Shown: in pieces, positions 62,801 through 64,000 of the stretch
Position numbering within the stretch: the first letter of the stretch is position 1
Layout: each line of letters begins with the position of its first letter
Assembly (NCBI GenBank): GCA_902604905.1
Contig: CACLAN010000002.1
Coordinates: 65,560 to 129,559 of the forward strand
Length of the DNA: 64,000 nt
From: an uncultured Alphaproteobacteria bacterium
Lineage (GTDB): Bacteria > Pseudomonadota > Alphaproteobacteria > HIMB59 > GCA-002718135
Reading direction: 5' to 3'
The notes under the pieces: generated by a model
The model's database searches: none
Told to the model about the DNA's origin: nothing
The model's input: the letters and a program-made list of their open reading frames with translations, nothing else
Position numbers and translations under genes: made by a program

Positions 62801-63253
62801 TTCTTTTTCAACACTTTTTAAATTTTCTTTTGTTACAAGAACAGATGGAACGGTGTCTACATTTGCTTCTTCCGCAACTTTTTTAGCTTCAGTTTTATTT
62901 CCAAATCTTTTTAGTATTTCTTTACTAGGTCCAATAAATGTTATGTCATTTTTTTCACACTGCTCAGCCAGTTCAGGACTCTCAGATAAAAATCCATAAC
63001 CTGGATGGATAGCATCAACCTTTGCATCTTTAGCAATTTTAATAATCGAGTCTATGTCCAAATATGCTTGAATTGGACCTTTGCCTTCACCAACTAAATA
63101 ACTTTCATCCGTTTTAAATCGGTGAATAGCAAAACGATCTTCTTTAGAATAAATAGCAGCTGTTTTAATACCAGACTCTTCAGCAGCTCTAAAAATTCGA
63201 ATAGCAATTTCACTTCTATTTGCTGCTAAAATTTTACCAATCTTTTTCATCAA
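59810..63253 (-). CDS. pyc: Pyruvate carboxylase
   Basis: Biotin carboxylase N-terminus, carboxyltransferase TLITDTTMRDAHQSLLATRMR, biotinyl motif VIEAMKMETTI. Confidence 0.97.
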   Translation of the reverse strand: MMKKIGKILAANRSEIAIRIFRAAEESGIKTAAIYSKEDRFAIHRFKTDESYLVGEGKGPIQAYLDIDSIIKIAKDAKVDAIHPGYGFLSESPELAEQCEKNDITFIGPSKEILKRFGNKTEAKKVAEEANVDTVPSVLVTKENLKSVEKEVSKIGYPVIVKASWGGGGRGMRVVRSSNELIDQITIAQSESLKAFGKDEVFIEKFLEDAAHIEVQILGDKHGNIIHLFERDCSLQRRHQKIIERAPAHFLENKTREEICKAAIKIAKQVKYFGAGTVEFLFDKKSGEFYFIEVNPRIQVEHTVTEEVTGIDIVKAQIKIAEGEKIGNHPALPKQEDIHLNGFAIQCRVTTEDPLNNFMPDYGKIMTYRSAAGFGVRLDAANASSGSIITPYYDSLLVKVTTWAKHQDDCIKRMDRALREFRIRGVKTNLVFLESLINNKDFLEGNYNTNFVDTKRELYAYNPQKDRASKIVSYLGNIIVNGHNDVSGRVSNNSTVEVQIPISNTKSVKNNYVKDLQTLGPEKFAKKIKETPYTLITDTTMRDAHQSLLATRMRTDDLINIAEYYSENLSNLFSLECWGGATFDTSMRFLKEDPWDRLARLNKRAPNLLKQMLFRGSNAVGYKNYPDNVVKHFIQQSAEAGIDVFRVFDSLNLIDNMRVAIDEVRNQNKICEGTICYTNDVTDPNEKKYTLKYYIDLVKDLEKAGAHIIAIKDMAGLAKPNAIKKLVNEIKQTTDLPIHFHTHDTSGTSSASVLAAIEEKVDIVDLAIDSMSGLTSQPALGSIVSIMKQNHQDPKLDEEAIRTLSLYWEQVRQNYHAFETDFKGGSSDVYLHQMPGGQFTNLKEQARSLGITTDKWGMVANKYAEVNQLFGDIVKVTPSSKIVGDMALYMIANDLSKEDVLDPKKEISFPASVIEFFKGEIGIPHGGFPKELQKKVLGDTKPLTKRPGEVLEPVDLDKEFKNLEVEIGIKVNQTHLASYLMYPKVFKDYVDHFKEFSDTSILSTELFFYGPQQDKEYTIEIDKGKNLILRYLAKSEVNSNGKCSVFFEINGQPRTIDIENKEFSKNITQRAKADDNNLDHVGSPLPGQVAKIFVQSGSKVIKGDKLLVIEAMKMETTINADKSGTIKSINVASGDNVETKDLLVEIS

Positions 63254-63462
63254 GCCACCATTAAATAAGGATTATTACTTAATATTTTTACGGGGATGCA
63301 TCTATATGTTCCTTACTAAATTAGCAAGAGATCAAAGGAATTTAGCCATTTTTTAGGATTTGGAAGCAATTATAAATTGATAATAAAAAGCAAATTATCG
63401 ATTTAATATCTGTGCACATATGTCCCTTTATCAGAAAGGTTATTTTATATTAATGTCAAATT

Positions 63463-63909
63463 ATGAATTCATTAAATGAAAATATAAGACCTTATCAAAG
63501 CTGTTCTAAATCAGTCTTTTTAGTTTTAGGAATTATTTTTATAAGCTGGATTTCATTATTCTCTATTTTTCTTATTGTACAAGGTGCATGGCCTGTATCT
63601 ATATTTCTTGGACTTGAATATCTGATAATTTTTTATTTAATCCGTTTATATTTCAAAGAAAAAAATATTAAGGATGAAATTAACATTAATCAAAAAGAAA
63701 TATCTATTAGAAAATATAAAGGTGATAAACTTTTACATTCATCTAAATTCAGCACTTATTGGTCCAAAGTTTTTTTTACAAAATTTAAAAACACTTCCAA
63801 GTTATCAATAAGAGAATCAGATAAAGAAACTGAAGTTGCAACTTTCTTGCATGCTGATTTAAAGGAAAGTTTGTACTTAAGAATTAAAAGACAATTAAGC
63901 TATTATTAA
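63463..63909 (+). CDS. DUF2244-like membrane protein
   Basis: Two TM segments followed by KEISIRKY and WSKVFFTK region. Confidence 0.65.
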   Translation: MNSLNENIRPYQSCSKSVFLVLGIIFISWISLFSIFLIVQGAWPVSIFLGLEYLIIFYLIRLYFKEKNIKDEININQKEISIRKYKGDKLLHSSKFSTYWSKVFFTKFKNTSKLSIRESDKETEVATFLHADLKESLYLRIKRQLSYY

Positions 63910-64000
63910 AATAACAAATCATTCATATTGAAAAGACCTGTTTTCTTTTTAGAAATAAAGATTGCTGCTTCGATGGCCCCACCTACAAAAATTGATCGAT
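63906..64000 (-). CDS. dapB: 4-hydroxy-tetrahydrodipicolinate reductase, C-terminal fragment truncated by window edge
   Basis: Minus strand reads RSIFVGGAIEAAIFISKKKTGLFNMNDLLF*, matching the DapB C-terminus; not in the ORF track. Confidence 0.75.
   Translation of the reverse strand, partial: RSIFVGGAIEAAIFISKKKTGLFNMNDLLF

Overview
AT-rich window, almost fully coding, with an operon-dense layout typical of a streamlined marine alphaproteobacterium (HIMB59/AEGEAN-169/SAR11-like lineage is an inference only). No rRNA, tRNA, CRISPR, phage or transposase was recognised. Main blocks: (1) 1-17.2 kb, phosphorus and phosphonate: a lipid-type glycosyltransferase end, PhoU-like/DUF47 + PiT phosphate transporter, a PhnZ-like HD diiron oxygenase, PhnW, an AllA-like cupin, a GpdQ-like phosphodiesterase, a SAM methyltransferase, a phosphonoacetaldehyde-reductase-like Fe-ADH, a catalytic-domain-only MetE, PhnY (phosphonoacetaldehyde dehydrogenase), PhnA (phosphonoacetate hydrolase) and a complete UgpBAEC-like CUT1 ABC importer. 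I propose this is a system that imports and degrades a phosphonate diester or another modified aminoethylphosphonate. (2) 17-34 kb: EamA/MFS transporters, MsrPQ, a peptide-type SBP, adenosine kinase and deaminase, M48 protease, Fbp-type Fe(III) ABC, sterol desaturase, DUF4856 protein and Hsp20, including a 460-bp noncoding interval with a predicted pseudoknotted RNA and a ROSE-like thermometer. (3) 34-38 kb: nucleoside salvage, plus a DUF1501/DUF1800 pair. (4) 40-44.7 kb: a very AT-rich folate/pABA cluster. (5) 45-51 kb: cysS-thrS-hemB-hisI-ribA. (6) katG, BmpA-type nucleoside ABC transporter, upp, pyruvate carboxylase, and a partial dapB at the right edge. All product names come from motif reading without database searches.
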